This document shows positions 10,791 to 23,406 of a stretch of 64,000 nucleotides of DNA, one piece after another; position 1 is the stretch's first letter, and every line of letters starts with the position of its first letter. A program made the translations under genes and the position numbers. The notes under the pieces are model-generated. The model was not told where the DNA came from and did not search any database. It was given only the letters and a program-made list of their open reading frames with translations. Source of the DNA: Paramecium tetraurelia (Eukaryota > Ciliophora > Oligohymenophorea > Peniculida > Parameciidae); contig NW_001799067.1 of assembly GCF_000165425.1 (NCBI RefSeq), forward strand, positions 254,867-318,866, given 5' to 3'.

Positions 10791-11864
10791 ATGAATGTTA
10801 AAGCAATTTCAACTTAAGGCGCTGAGAAAGACTTCCCAATAAAAGGGACTAACTTTGGTGATCTAATTGATGAATTAGAGGGCGGATAAAAATTTTAGGA
10901 CTTTTAATTCTATTATAATGGAAATCTATTATCAAACATTGCAAAAGGCACAAAGCTTGAAAAAATATGTTAAGCCAACTAAGGGCCAATACAAATCTAA
11001 GTATTATATATGTTTATTAAAGAGAAAAGACAATTCATCTAAAATATTGACTAACCCCAGCCAATTTATCCAACCCCAACAAGTGAATCCAATCAATTTT
11101 TAATAGCCAATTCAAACTGATGTATGGGCTACTTCTGTTTAACAACAACCTATAGACGAAATTCTTCCACCTGTTAATAATAACGTAAATAACTCAGCTA
11201 ATCAAACCCATACTAAACCAAATTTTTTCAATTCTGTTAATGCTAGCGGTATTGTTTTTAATCCACAAAAATTTGCTCCAGCGCCATCAAACTTACCTGT
11301 GCAATAGTTGTAACCTGTGCAATAGTTGTAACCTGTGCAATAGTTGTAACCTGTGCAATAGGTGTAACCTGTGCCATAGATATTACCAAATATTCAACCA
11401 ATCAATTAAAATCAGCCCCCTTTTAGAATATCTAATCAACCTCCAGTTACACCACCACCAACTTAATCGTTAAGAAAAGAAGTAATATATAGAGCTTAGA
11501 TTAATGACGAGTAGAATATTTATTAATATTTAGATAAAAGATTATTAATGATTTTAGAGTTAGAATTACAGATAAAGGAAATAGAGTAGAGTTAGAAAAT
11601 GAGAAATATGATATGAAGGCGGTATTTTTAGAAGAAAATGCAAATGAAGTAATTTAAGCTAATATCTAATAGAAAATATAAACAGAAATTAAATCTTAAT
11701 TAACTAAGGAAGCTTATGCTTAAGATATAAAACTTGTTGTGAAATGTCTAGTTGGGGAACAAAATTAATCAACTAAAGTTATTTTTAAGAAAAATTTAGA
11801 TGGTTTGGCCATTTAATGGGCGACTGGCTTAATAACATTGTTTGATTTTGATTTGTCTATTTGA
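10791..11864 (+). CDS. Unrecognised protein with PVQQLQ repeats
   Basis: Start MNVKAISTQGAEKDFPIKG; introns at 11001-11022 and 11511-11533; a third possible 18-nt intron (11482-11499) does not change the frame. The product is about 342 aa. The N-terminal ~70 residues look globular and may be a small beta-grasp-like fold, which is weak inference. The middle is Pro/Asn/Gln-rich with five tandem hexapeptides of the PVQQLQ type. The C-terminal ~110 residues are again globular: RITDKGNRVELENEKYDMKA, later ANIQQKIQTEIKSQLTKEAY, ending ATGLITLFDFDLSI. I do not recognise the family. Both intron junctions are set by frame continuity into those conserved-looking blocks. Confidence 0.7.
11296..11385 (+). 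repeat. 18-bp tandem repeat, five copies, inside a CDS
   Basis: Unit cctgtgcaatagttgtaa, encoding PVQQLQ with TAG and TAA as Gln. The first three copies are identical; the fourth has GTG for TTG and the fifth is more divergent. The array lies in the Pro/Gln-rich middle of the gene at 10791. Confidence 0.9.
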
Positions 11865-12015
11865 AATAATCAATCAAAATAAAATAATAATAAATTATTC
11901 ATTTCAATTAAGACTTTGCAATTTCTTATATATATATCTATATCAATGTTTTTAAATAGAAATTCTGTAAAAAATGATTTTATATTATAAATTTAGAAAC
12001 TAACATACACCTAAA

Positions 12016-13159
12016 TCACCATTATAATATTAAGTACGCAAGCAATATTGGAATTAATATCCACAAAATCTACACCAAAGGGCTTCTTGCAATGGATCTT
12101 TTATTCATCGTAAATACCAGCATAGGATCTTAAGTCTTTCTAAATTTTTGAATGCTTTTGTTAATCAAAATTAATCTCTATATACAATTATTTTAAGACA
12201 GAATATTGTTTTTTTAAGATCTATCAATATTTAATAGACTAGGTAGTAAAAATGATAGCCTTTTTAATGATTTCCAATCTTTTTCAATTTAAAGATTTAA
12301 ATACATTACTAACCCACTTTGATGTAAATATAATGATAATCCACTTTAGCCATTACTTAATTATTAAATGAATGGGAGCAAAACATCTTTAATTTACTAA
12401 ATTAAGGTTGAAATTTGATAAGAAGTATCGTTGTCATTTAAATCTATATAATCCTCTTGTAGTATTTTGGCAGTAGCAATTGGAAGAAAATATTTAATTT
12501 ACCCATCATTATTTAATTAAAACTCTGTTTATTCTTTGTTTGATAGTTCAACAATATCCTCTGTCAATATTTATGCAGTTATTTATCCATCAATAATTTA
12601 CACCAGCTACAATTGTGCCAAGTATCCAATCTAGATATTAATGAATACTTACATCTTAATTTTGTTTAGATTAGAATGTTATAACGAATTTTTTAATGTT
12701 ACTAAATATCTATTTAATTAATTCTTAATTTTTTGGGAAACTTTTGAATTATCCCTTTTCTAAAACAATTCTTTGATATTAATATGGTGTAATAACTTCT
12801 TTTGTATACAGGATGATTAATTTTTCAGATTATTAATTATTTTCCTCTTTATTTTCTATTTGCTATTTTTAAGGATTATCAGCGATGCTCAGATGCTTTT
12901 TCAATTCATTGACTGTAGACTTAATTAATAAATTTTCTTTTAAATTCTTTATCTCTATTGTGATTGTACCTCTAAAATTAAAGAAATTTTAAAACCTGCA
13001 TGTTGGACAACGTGGAATCTATTTGACTGCATTTGAGATGCATTCCTTACAAAATGTATGTCCACAAGGGATGGTTATTGGATTAGTTAAGAAAGTTAAG
13101 CACAAAGAGCATTCAAATTCTTATTAAAGGAACTTAGGTATAGGGGTTGTATCGATCAT
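12016..13159 (-). CDS. RING-finger protein with C-terminal membrane anchor (putative E3 ligase)
   Basis: Start MIDTTPIPKFLQQEFECSLC. Residues ~17-57 form a C3HC4 RING: CSLC, then CGHTFCKEC and CPTC with correct spacing. RINGs of this type bind E2 enzymes in ubiquitin transfer. Introns 12972-12995 and 12631-12652 give about 365 aa. The middle (~250 residues) is helical/charged and not recognised. The C-terminus carries one hydrophobic segment, LVQILWILIPILLAYLIL, just before the TGA, so a tail-anchored ligase is likely. The gene converges on the one at 10791 with about 150 nt between stops. Confidence 0.82.
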
Positions 13160-13292
13160 TTAAATTAATGTTTATAATATTTATGAATAATTCCAAAATA
13201 AAAGAGTAACTATTAGAATCCAATATTAAATTAGGTTATTATAACAAATGTCTTAGTTTATGACAATATTGATTATTTTTATTAATATATTT

Positions 13293-14450
13293 ATGAATAT
13301 ATCTAGGAATAAGCCATCTTTGCTTTCAAAACCCTCCATGAATTACAGTTATCATTCAAACAATACAAAAAATATTTTCGATAGTAATCATTTTCTAGAT
13401 ATTTAGCAAGTGTTCCTCCAGATCTACATTAAAAATTTGGTCCTCAATTTAATGATAAAGGATTAATGAAACATTCAATCATAGGAAAACCTGAATGGTT
13501 TCTTAAAGTTGCTAAATAAAGAGACACATAATTGAGGTTCATAAATGATGATGATTCTTTACTTCATTAACGAAAAGCATTTCACAAATAAAGAAGTATG
13601 GAAAATTAATAATTAAAAGCTATTAATTAATATGATTCAATAAGTAATGTATCATCATCCTTAAGAACGCGTAAATTTTCTGATCACAAAGAAAAAGCAT
13701 CAGATAGCACTAATACATGCAACATTAATCCTATTAATTTTGATGTTGTGGAATAATTTAATCTTATCCAATAAATGAAGAAAATTGGAGATTAAATCAA
13801 AGTTAACACTAAATAATAAGAATAAATCATCAAAAATTTGAGTATTTAAAAAAAGTTGTAAGAAATGAAAAATTAGAAAGCTATGAATCAATATCAAAAA
13901 TACAACACATAATGGTAAGAATTTAACGAAAAGTTAAAAATTAAAATTGCATAAAGAGCAAAATAACCAACACTTCTTGATTAATAACAATGTAATTCTA
14001 TATTCTATTGAGAGATTACTCTACTAAAGTTGAAACTTTGAATATGCTATAATCTATATAAAATCAATTAACAGATGATGAAGAAGAATAAAAGAAGAAA
14101 CTCAATCCTCTTGGAAATCTATTTATGAAATAGAGAAAAATCTTAAAACTTAAAACAGAACCTCAATCTATTAAAAACATGATCCATAATTTAATTGCTA
14201 GAGATAAGTTGTTTTATATGCCAAATTCTCAAAAGTTAAAAACAAGCATATTAAGCAATGAACCTATAGCACGAGATAGATGTAAGTCTGAATTTGATGA
14301 ATTGAATGTATAAACTATAATCTAATTAAGGTGTCTGGAGCAAGTGTTTATGAAAAAGAACTATAATCAATCAAATAGTTGCCAGATAGACAAAATTAAC
14401 GATACAAGTTATTTAAACATAAACTAATTGAGAAAAGTTCTGATGTATGA
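13293..14450 (+). CDS. Unrecognised basic, coiled-coil protein
   Basis: Spliced model: introns 13384-13406, 13992-14014 and 14308-14330, all 23 nt; about 362 aa. N-terminus MNISRNKPSLLSKPSMNYSY; the frame then runs through FGPQFNDKGLMKHSIIGKPE and a predicted coiled coil near residues 190-240 (IQQMKKIGDQIKVNTKQQEQ onward), ending KHKLIEKSSDV. An ATG 45 nt upstream (13248) is in frame but would add a hydrophobic AT-rich leader, so I prefer 13293. The last intron matters: without it the frame stays open for hundreds of codons through AT-rich DNA. No family recognised; a cytoskeletal role is possible but not shown. Confidence 0.65.
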
Positions 14451-15219
14451 GCAAACTTTTTATCATATTTTCATGAACTAATATTAAATTAATAACTAGA
14501 AATTTTAATATTATCAATATTTCATATAGACTATTTAAATGGCTTTAAATTAACATTAAGCTTACTTCTATTAAAATTGCAAAATTATTTTCAATGTTGA
14601 AGATTTACCCATTAAGATAATTTCCACCAAAAAAATAGTTAAAATATTAATACCTTTAGAAATTTAGTTGATTAAATCGGGTGTTGATGAAAGTCAATCG
14701 ATCACTAAATTTCAATAAATGTAAAAATATAGTTTTACCCTAAAATTAGGAGAAAATAATATTAAATCTAAATTTATTTTCTAGATAAGTACCCCTGTTT
14801 TCATATTTGTTTACTTATAAATCTTATTATTACAAATATGTTATTCTATTCTATTCGATTTATTCTTAACTTTTGAATTATTAATAAGAGGAATTTTTCC
14901 TTCAATTAAATAAAATCTAATTTTAGATTATAATCTTTTATTCTTATTTCCATAATTAATAAATTAATAACTATTAGTTATTGAATTATTTCTTAATTTT
15001 GAAATCTTTTCAAATTTCTAAATTTTATTCATCTTAATTCAATTAACAAATCCTAATCTCTGTATTTATCATTAATTAATATAATATATAATAGATTTAT
15101 ACTCTTATGTAGTTAGACATGTTTAAATAGGTTTTCATCCATTTATAGAAGAAATACTGAAGAGAATGAAGATAAAATATATTATAAATAGTTTATAAAA
15201 AAGATATGAAATTGAGTGC
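14451..15219. other. Convergent intergenic region, ~770 nt
   Basis: Very AT-rich DNA between two converging genes. A plus-strand frame stays open across it only because TGA is rare; its translation is dominated by Ile, Leu, Phe and Asn and shows no domain. Nothing further supported. Confidence 0.5.
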
Positions 15220-16722
15220 TCAAGCTATTTACATTTTTTTTTGATCTTCGCTTTTTTAAGTGGTAGTTTCTAATTATACATTTGTCTTGTTATTATATAA
15301 ATATTCCAAATCAATTATTTTCAAACATTATGGACATTTAAGGGGTTTACCCAAATTACTGGTAGAACGTATTTCTGCTTATAATTTTCGCCATTATATT
15401 TTATGTCCACATTAAGTTAAATATTCATCTTTTTATTCAATCTCTTGAATTATTAGTTTCTATTTTTATTATTATACTGTTTATTCTTTTTACTATATAT
15501 CTTAGAATTATTATAATTATTGTTATTACTATTACTATTACCTTTTAATTTAAGGCTCTCTTAAAGATTTATTGCAACTATATTAATCTTATTCTTTGTT
15601 TAATTCGATATCGTTTTAATTTAATTAAGTTGAATTAAGATTAGATTGATATTCTACTTTTTATTCTCGTATCTATTTTTCTATTTTAGGTTATTCAATT
15701 TCAATTCGATTAAGAAGTCCTTTTAATTATTCCTTCAACTTATTTAATTCATTATCTTTATCGTTAATTATTTTATTTAATTCCAAAATTTCCTTATCTT
15801 AATTCGATTTCTAATCAAAGTATATTTTCTCGTTTTTTTATATCTTCGTTTTTAGTTCAAAGTTTTCATTTCTTAAATTCTCAATCGAAGCTTATAGCTA
15901 AGTGTTCTATATATTCTGATCTTCTTTTTTTAATTTTATGTCTACCCTCTTTCTTAGATTAAGGATCTCGTTTTTTTATTCCTCACAAGCTTTTTATAAA
16001 TCTTCATTTTGCGATTTTAGTCTTTAATTATCATTTTCAAGAGTTTTAAATTTTTATTATAAGCTTACATACTTTTTTTGTAACAGAATGAAGGCATTCT
16101 CTATATCACTTTCCTTTTAATTTCCATTCATAGCCCCATCTTATAATTAACAAATCTAACTATCTGTATAATATTGATTAAATTCGTTGAAAGAATGATT
16201 ACTTTAATTAGAAGTAATAGATTATGTGTTTAACTTACTTATAGTTTAAGAATTAAGTTAACCAATCTAACCTGTATTATTGGTACTTTCTAATACTAAA
16301 TAAGTATTTGCAGATGATTGCTATATAATTTAATTTGTATTTAATTCTTATTAATCATATTAGCTGGCTTATTGAACTGAGTCATTTTCTTAAAATACGC
16401 AACTTTAGAATGATTGCTGATTTAATTTGGATGAAATAACTTTATCATTATCTTCAATTTAGAAATAAATTGTTTTTGTACTTTCCTTCTTTAGAATATT
16501 GCAAACATATGTATTCTAATTGCCCTTAAACAAATTGATTCTATTAGTGTACAAATTTATTTTGTTATTTTATCCAAATCTATTTTTAAGGAAAAGGATT
16601 AGGTCGAACATTGTTGTTGTGTTATAAATATTATGACATATTTGAGTTTAATTTTCATCAAAACTAAGGTTGTATAGACAGATAACGCTAGTTTTAGGAT
16701 CTTTACTTTTCATAAGCAGCAT
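15220..16722 (-). CDS. Coiled-coil protein with C-terminal RING-like zinc motif
   Basis: Single-exon frame of about 500 aa, beginning MLLMKSKDPKTSVICLYNLS (a second ATG nine bases on is also possible). Residues ~30-110 look globular; ~110-230 are Gln/Asn/Ser-rich; ~230-430 form a long coiled coil with Glu/Lys/Gln heptads. Residues ~440-485 read YLTQCGHKIQWRKLQAEI then GKPLKCPQCLKIIDLEYLY. The CGH...CPQC pattern is the second half of a RING or SP-RING-like fold; the first Cys pair is missing, so zinc binding is uncertain. This could be a degenerate E3 or a structural module. No introns are required. Confidence 0.7.
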
Positions 16723-17216
16723 AAAACTTTATTTTAATAATGAGTTTATATAATAGAATTCAATCTTAATATACAAAATATTTTCCTTATTCAATATTCT
16801 ATTGATCATGAAATTATAGAAAATTCAATTTATCTTTTACCTAAGTGCAACTACACAAAACATATCAATAGGAATCTAAAACTAATAAATTTTACTTAAC
16901 TTGATTCTGAAGTACTTAAATTTCTTATTTGAGTTTATGTTTAGATTAATATTCTTTCTATTCGAAAATGTTTATTATAAATTATATTTATTAAAATACT
17001 TGAAATCAATTTATTATCCAAACTGTATTATTAGTATATTTATCCATATCAAATAACTTTGGAGATTTATGATTATATAAGTATTTTCAATTTTCATTAT
17101 CAAATTAATAAAGAATACAATTTAATCTTTGTGCTTTTTATTTAACAATATAAAGTGTTAAATCTAATTAATTATAACAGCACTATCAATGATATTGATA
17201 AATTTAATTTTATAAG
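16723..17216. other. Divergent intergenic region, ~490 nt
   Basis: AT-rich spacer between the divergent starts at 16722 and 17217; presumably holds both promoters. No coding motif or RNA structure recognised. Confidence 0.5.
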
Positions 17217-18254
17217 ATGTCAGATGCATTTGTTAAAGCTTCAACTTCTTTTTAACCTTATAACAGTTAGAAATAGGATGCTGTTTCCGTTGATGTATCT
17301 ATGGATCCTTTTCGATTGCAGCGGCCTGTAATACGAGTTTAAACTTCTTTCGAAAAAATTATGTAATATTAGTCTACTGATAAACCTTTTTCACCAATTC
17401 CACATTGTAATATATATTTTATCATTGGTGTAGAATTATAGTCTTCATATGATGGATAGGAGATGTGTTACTTAATGAATAGTCAGAACAAATACTCATT
17501 CAATAATTCATTAGACAGCAAAATTTGGTTTCAAAGGCCATAAGAGATTTAAAATTCATAATGTAAGCAATCTACAAATATCCAACCTCAATTTGCTTCA
17601 CCTAGAGCATCTTAAGGAAACAAAAACGAAGTAGCACAGTAGAAATAAAATCAATTGAGATCATAAAAAAAGCATTTCTAAAAAGAACAGCTAAAATTCT
17701 TCAAGGAAGACTCAGTCTAGAGTGAAGAAATAAACCATAATGAAGAAAGCAGCATAGAATTTAAACCAAAAAAATAAAAAAAAATCAAAAATAAGCGACA
17801 AAAGCATACAAGTGATAGTTCTGAATCATTTAGGATATGCAGAAAAAAGAAAATATCTAAGGTTAATGATACTAAAAACATCACCAAAAATTATTCAAAA
17901 GCCATCATTTCATATATTTTCAATAATCCTCAAGTTGTTTAATAACTAATGCAAAAACATCGGTATGACGACTTAGTAAATTTCCTAAAAAACAAAAAAA
18001 ACTCAATGACTAATATTAAATAATTAAGAGATTTATGGGTGGATGGCGGGAAGAATGCAGAATACAACAGAGTTTTTAGGATAATAAGGTAATTTTTGTT
18101 AGAATATTTTAGTTAATTATTCTTAAAGACTTAAGCAGTCTCCTATGTATACAATTCTAGAATCTCAAATACTTAGTGGCATCTGAAATACAGATATAAT
18201 CTATTAAGAGCTTTGAAAGAACCTTAAAATTTCAAATTTATCAAAGATATTTGA
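17217..18254 (+). CDS. Unrecognised protein, disordered N-terminus and helical C-terminal domain
   Basis: Start MSDAFVKASTSFQPYNSQKQ, stop TGA 18252-18254, 345 aa if read straight through. A 27-nt GTA...TAG segment at 17408-17434 could be an in-phase intron. Residues ~1-220 are Gln/Ser/Lys-rich and probably disordered, with a basic RQKHTSD/KKKI patch that could be a nuclear signal. Residues ~230-345 look folded and helical: KAIISYIFNNPQVVQQLMQK, then LVNFLKNKKNSMTNIKQLRD LWVDG and a closing NLLRALKEPQNFKFIKDI. I do not recognise this domain; it may be ciliate-specific. Confidence 0.65.
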
Positions 18255-18326
18255 AGTATGCAGTTAATGTTATTTTCAAAAAAGCATAAATTATATTATT
18301 ATTATTCAATAATAATCATATATAAA

Positions 18327-19865
18327 TCACAATCTTCTTATCAAGAGTCTAATGATATTTTTCCTGTTATTTAATTTTTCATCCTAAATATGTTAACATG
18401 AATCCAATATGTTACTCAAAATTATCTTCATTTTCAATTTAAATTACTCATCAGATTGAATAATATTCCTTATAAATTCTTATGATATGTTCATTATAAG
18501 AAACTCTGGAGATTCAATCTTATATGTTAATTGTATATCATATAATTTTAATCCAAATTTAAATTAGAGTTTAATCAATTCTTATTAAAAATATTCTCTA
18601 TATTATTCCAGTATAAAATTATTTAAGAAATCTCTAAATAATTAATCAAAGGAAGGATTATTGATGTTTTTGTTAATTTCATATTTTACTTATTGTCTAA
18701 AACTTTCATCATAGTAGAACTTTTCAATAATGATATTTAAAGCATTCTGTCTCTCCTCTAATTGTAATAAATCTTGGCTGAATATTTTTTATAATAAGGA
18801 TGTATGGATAATTTATGCTTGATCTTCTTATTAGATCTTTTCGACACAATGGACAAAATTCATAACTAAAATTATAAAAGATCTATACTTTTCTTAAAAT
18901 TGTTAGAAGAATTAATGATTCCATTCATTTTGTTATTGTAAATATCTTAAAAATCTTCTTTGAACTTATCATTCTTATGTTCTCTTAACATTCTAATATT
19001 TTCAACAATTTCTTCAAAAAAGTATAAGATCTCTTTTTCAAATTGGATATTGTTTGGAATTTCTTCAAGGATGGATTTAATCAACTAAAATTTACTTTTC
19101 TAAAAAAATTATAATCCAAAAGAATACATATATTTCATATCTTGATCTTAGTTAATTCTATCCTTAATTTTCAAAGTGCAAATACACAAAATATGTAAGA
19201 TTTTTATCATATTTGAGTAAAGAATTTATAATATTTACATCTTCTGGTTTTAATACAATTTCTCCAAATAATTATAAAAGATTATCATTATCTGAATCAA
19301 TAGAGAATTTTAATTTTCTCAATATATAGGTCATCTCCTATGGTGTAACTTTGTAATCGCAAAATTAAACATAAAGCATTACAAATGAAATCCAATCTGC
19401 CTTAGATACTTCTAAAATAGAGTCCATATCTCCTAACAAGATTTTGTTTATTTATTTTAAAGTATGATCGTCATATTATTTTAGGTTATCTCTAACTCGT
19501 TTAAGACTTTCCTCCTATTATTGTGTATCAGTTTTTGGGAAAAAATTGTGTTTTTTTATAGCCTCAAAGGTATTGCGGGGTATATTTTGTTCAAACTTTT
19601 AAATACATTCTTGAACTTATCCATTTTTTAAGAAATCGAAATGGGATTTTGAGTTACCAATTTTTTGTAGTTATACCCATTATTTGAATCTATGCCCCAA
19701 AAACTCATCATTGTTTTTCCAAATTTTAATTAGCAACAATATTAAATAGCGATCATTTTAACCATTTTATCTGCAAGAAGCTATCATGTCATCTAAATAT
19801 TATTCACCAAACTTATATTCATGCTTTTATGCAACTTAGATCAGGTGAAGTAAACTTTAATTCAT
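18327..19865 (-). CDS. Unrecognised alpha-helical protein (~495 aa)
   Basis: Start MNQSLLHLIQVAQKHEYKFG; introns 19100-19127 (28 nt) and 18866-18888 (23 nt); TGA 18327-18329. The protein appears almost wholly helical, with blocks such as ILEVSKADWISFVMLYVQF, FGEIVLKPEDVNIINSLLKY and ILEQYREYFQQELIKLQF. Repeated helix pairs suggest an alpha-solenoid scaffold, but I cannot name the family. The gene lies 54 nt downstream of the SAM-FHA gene on the same strand. The C-terminal third (after about residue 390) is less certain because AT-rich frames stay open easily. Confidence 0.6.
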
Positions 19866-19919
19866 TATTTTTAACAATAATTAATTATGAAAAGCATTCT
19901 AAATATATTTATATAAATA

Positions 19920-21428
19920 TCATTCTGGTTCAATTATAAGAATGTATTCTGCTATTTTTATGACTCTTCTTCTACATAATAGTACACTTTGAGATTAAAC
20001 ACCAGATTTGCTTAACCTCATCCAAGTCCTAATATTTCATTTGATCTAATACCCACTAGAAGTTTTCTGATCCTCAATACTCAGTCCTTCACTAGTGAAT
20101 TCTAACAATGCATGATCATATGCCATTGCTTAATCCCCAAACGTTTAGGATCCTATCATTTTTGATTTTCCAATTGACAAGGTGAATTAAACAGATCCCA
20201 TCTATGAAGCCAATACAATATTGCACTCTTAAACAATTTAAGTTTAATTTTACATTGACCACTCTTTTGAAGACTTTGTATAACTACTTCAGTTGCCCCC
20301 ATTTAGATGATATAGCCTTGCAGGATTTGAGTTTTAGTTTCTAAGAGAATAAATGTTCCTATTAAACTCCCTCTATCTTATAAATAAAATTATTTTTCTT
20401 TAAAAGTGAGCTAAACTACTAAATATATAAATATACCCAAACATGAGTCCTACTCACAGATTCATGGTTTAATTGAATATCATTTTCTGGATTTCTTCCA
20501 ATAGTAGCATTCTTAGTTATTATCTTTTTTTAGGTAGGTATTCCTTCTTTCTTAATTTTAATATTTAACTAATTGTTTTGTGTCTTAGGTGACTATATTT
20601 GAAATAATTATTGTGAATTATTTTATTGAATTTCCTGATGGTCCTTCTTTTCTTGTTTATCAAATTTAGGAGTGCCAAATTAGGGTAAATGATAATCAGA
20701 TTCTTGTAATTGTTGTTATTTCTAAGGACTCAATATAATTGGCTTTTAAATTTATTACTTCTACAATTCAGCAAATATATTCTAATTTTACAAAATATAC
20801 TCACTTTTTTATTGCTTTATTAGACTTATTTTGCTAAGTCTTCTTCGGTTATTTTCTAGAGAGATTTTGGAGCAGGTAAGATAAATTATTGTTTCTGTCT
20901 TCCTCCAGGTGATGGAAGAGGTTCAATAGGGATCTATCCCAGTGTTGTTCTTTCCTCTATATCAGCGTCATATTCATGTCTCGATTATAATATTCTATCT
21001 TGAATCACTTTCAAAGGAATTCTATCTTGTTATGGAATTTCAACCCTTGGCGATGAAATTTATTGAACTTCCATAAATGTTTAAACCATTTGTGGAGCAA
21101 CATCATTTCTTGCATGAGATTTACAATAATTTGTAAATTCTCTCAAACCAATTTGAATCCCTATATTCAATTATTTATTATATTTACATTGCAAAAGTTT
21201 CTTTCTTTATAATGCAGAAGTGATACCTATGTCCAATAGATCTTGATCTGTTAATATCTCTAAACATGAGCCATCAACGCATTCATTTACTATAATTTAA
21301 TTTACATTAGTACCAAAATAAGAATCCAATTAACTATATCCAATATATTTTAGCCAGACTAGCACTTCCTAGGTACTCCATTTTTTAGGGGGTTTTGGCA
21401 ACAAACGAAATAAATCATCATAATCCAT
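19920..21428 (-). CDS. SAM domain plus two FHA domains
   Basis: About 469 aa in five exons; introns 20782-20804, 20411-20436, 20228-20253 and 20029-20052. Residues ~13-78 form a SAM domain: KWSTQEVLVWLKYIGYSQLD and later CLEILTDQDLLDIGITSALQ. A Pro/Gln linker follows. An FHA domain comes next: ATIGRNPENDIQLNHESVSR then THVW, DRGSLIGTFI and GYIIQMGATEVVI. A second, more divergent FHA-like unit (LSIGKSKMIG, DHALLEFTSEGLSI, SSGTWMRL) ends the protein. FHA domains bind phosphothreonine peptides and SAM domains self-associate, so a phospho-dependent scaffold is inferred. The four splices are fixed by continuity of the FHA strands. The second FHA lacks a clear SRxH. Confidence 0.85.
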
Positions 21429-21513
21429 TGATCGTTAAATTACAAAAAATTGAATATTATAAATACATAACTTAAAAATTAACAAAAGTAATTAGGTATT
21501 AAAAAATATTTGT

Positions 21514-23406
21514 TCAAATAAGCAACTACTCTTCAAGAAGTTATGTTACTTAATCAATCAAATTGGGATCTAATCTATTGTCTTTCACAAATTTCTCTGC
21601 CAATTTTCTTGGCTGATCTCCTTAATAAATGGCTATTTTTTTTGTTGTATTATTTTCAAGAGCAATATTTATATACATGATTGGTTATTAAATTAATTTG
21701 TTTATCTCTTCTTAATAGAGTTACTATTCAATATTCTTTCTTTTTTTCTAATAGCAAGTTCCTTAAGAAATAATGATTTGATTTAATTGTTTTTCTACTC
21801 TCCCCTTTACCATTCTTTTTATGGCTTCTCTTTGTTCTGGCAATGGAACTTAATCATTCATATATGACAATTGAGATTTATTGAGGATTGGTTAGAAAGT
21901 AGGAGTTTCTTCCTATTTTGGAGAGAGCACTTTCTTTGTATTCAAATGATATCTGGGACTAGTTTAAGTTGAATTTATCTTGGGTGTAAAAGGACATTTT
22001 TGTTTGATATTAGTATCAATTTCCTATTTCAATTATTCTTTTTTCTTTTGGTAATAATGATCATAGTCATTTAAATTGATTGGTTTAGTTTCTGTTATTT
22101 ATGATTATACTCTTTATCGATATTTATTGGCTAATTCATTAGTTTATGAATTAGATTTAAGTTGTAGTTAACTAGATTCTTATTCTTAGACTTTTTTATT
22201 TTGTTTTTTATAAGCTAAATAATTTAAATATAATTGATTAAACTACTTCGAAATTGATTCTTAATTCTAAATTATCACATTGCCATCTTCAAACTCAACT
22301 AAATCATTCTTATATTATTTAGGAAATTAAATATTATAATTATTGTTATATTTAGGTAATAATTAGAAATCCACTTGAAATCCTTACATAGCTAGCAAAA
22401 AAGTTAATAAATTTCTAGATAATATGAGATCTAATTCATAAGGACATTATAAGAATCTGAATATTTTGAAGACGATGTTGTCTTGATTGGTGTGATCATA
22501 TGTTTAGTATGGTGCAAATCCAAGATGATCTAAAGTTATTGCCAATTCATCTATTGTCAATAAACAAAGATCATTTTCTATTTCAAACTAAAAGTCAATT
22601 TTATTTAAGTTCTCATCTAAATGATCCAAAGTCCATATCCTAGCATTTGTAATACTGTAATAAAATAGCTTAACAAAATGTCTAACTAAATGTTTTTCTG
22701 ATTTTTAAGTTTACGTAACAGTCTTTGGTGACACTAAAAGAGTCTCTTAGTAATTAAACTTAAACTTTTTAGGTTAGAAGGCTTCTTCATATAATCTATT
22801 GCTGATAGCTTCCACTCTTTCAGGAGTTTGTCTTTAAGATGTTCTGGTAGATTGAGGTTATAATTAGACAGATTAAGGTGTTTGACTGACCCCTTTCTAT
22901 TTTGAGAGTCTATCCCAAACATTGGAGGGATTGTTTTCTTTGTTACTTTTTCTGCTTGAAGGTTTTATTTCTTTATTTTAAGGTAGAAATGTCTAAGTTT
23001 ACAAAGATTTTGGTGACATGTACCGAGGGGAAGATCCAAAATAGGATCCAATTTACTTGCTCTTATTACTAATGGAGGGTTGGAAAGAGCATTATTATAA
23101 TTCTAACTATTAATAATTCTCCTTTAATTATTCTTTCTTTTGTTACAGTTCATTGTACTCCTCATTTAATCTTAAATGGATATTTGTTCTCCATTTGAGA
23201 TGTTTTTGTTCAGGCTTGCCAGTTTCAGTTTTGCGTATAAACTCTTCATATAGATTTTGATTTTTATATAGCTAAGGTTTAAAGGATGACTGAGATTGAA
23301 CTGTTTCCATTAGGTTCTGGTTGGTGTATAATGGATATTGTATTTCATCGATTGATTGGTCTGTAAGTGGATTAATGGGCATATCGCCTTTAGGTAATTG
23401 CTTCAT
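21514..23406 (-). CDS. Large unrecognised protein with conserved C-terminal module
   Basis: One uninterrupted exon of 631 codons, from MKQLPKGDMPINPLTDQSID to TGA at 21514-21516. The first ~250 residues are Gln/Ser/Pro-rich. Around 260-370 lies a folded helical region, ARIWTLDHLDENLNKIDFQF then LCLLTIDELAITLDHLGFAP and DLILSRNLLTFLLAMQGFQV, resembling paired EF-hand-like helices without calcium ligands. Residues ~430-540 are basic. The last ~50 read NIALENNTTKKIAIYQGDQP then RKLAEKFVKDNRL and VTQLLEEQL, a motif that recurs at the C-terminus of several ciliate and ciliary proteins (from memory, not checked). Function unknown; a ciliary or basal-body role is a guess. Confidence 0.65.

Noticed and set aside
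12971-13150. Possible TRIM or LON-domain protein from the RING
   Set aside because: No B-box, LON or SPRY motif follows the RING; only a C-terminal membrane helix is visible.
15000-15220. Telomere or chromosome end
   Set aside because: No run of C4A2/C3A3 or G4T2/G3T3 repeats is present anywhere in the window.
14451-15300. Plus frame staying open far past the gene ending at 14450
   Set aside because: A 23-nt intron at 14308-14330 moves the gene into a frame that stops at 14450. The longer frame is AT-rich Ile/Leu/Phe sequence and overlaps the minus-strand coiled-coil gene.
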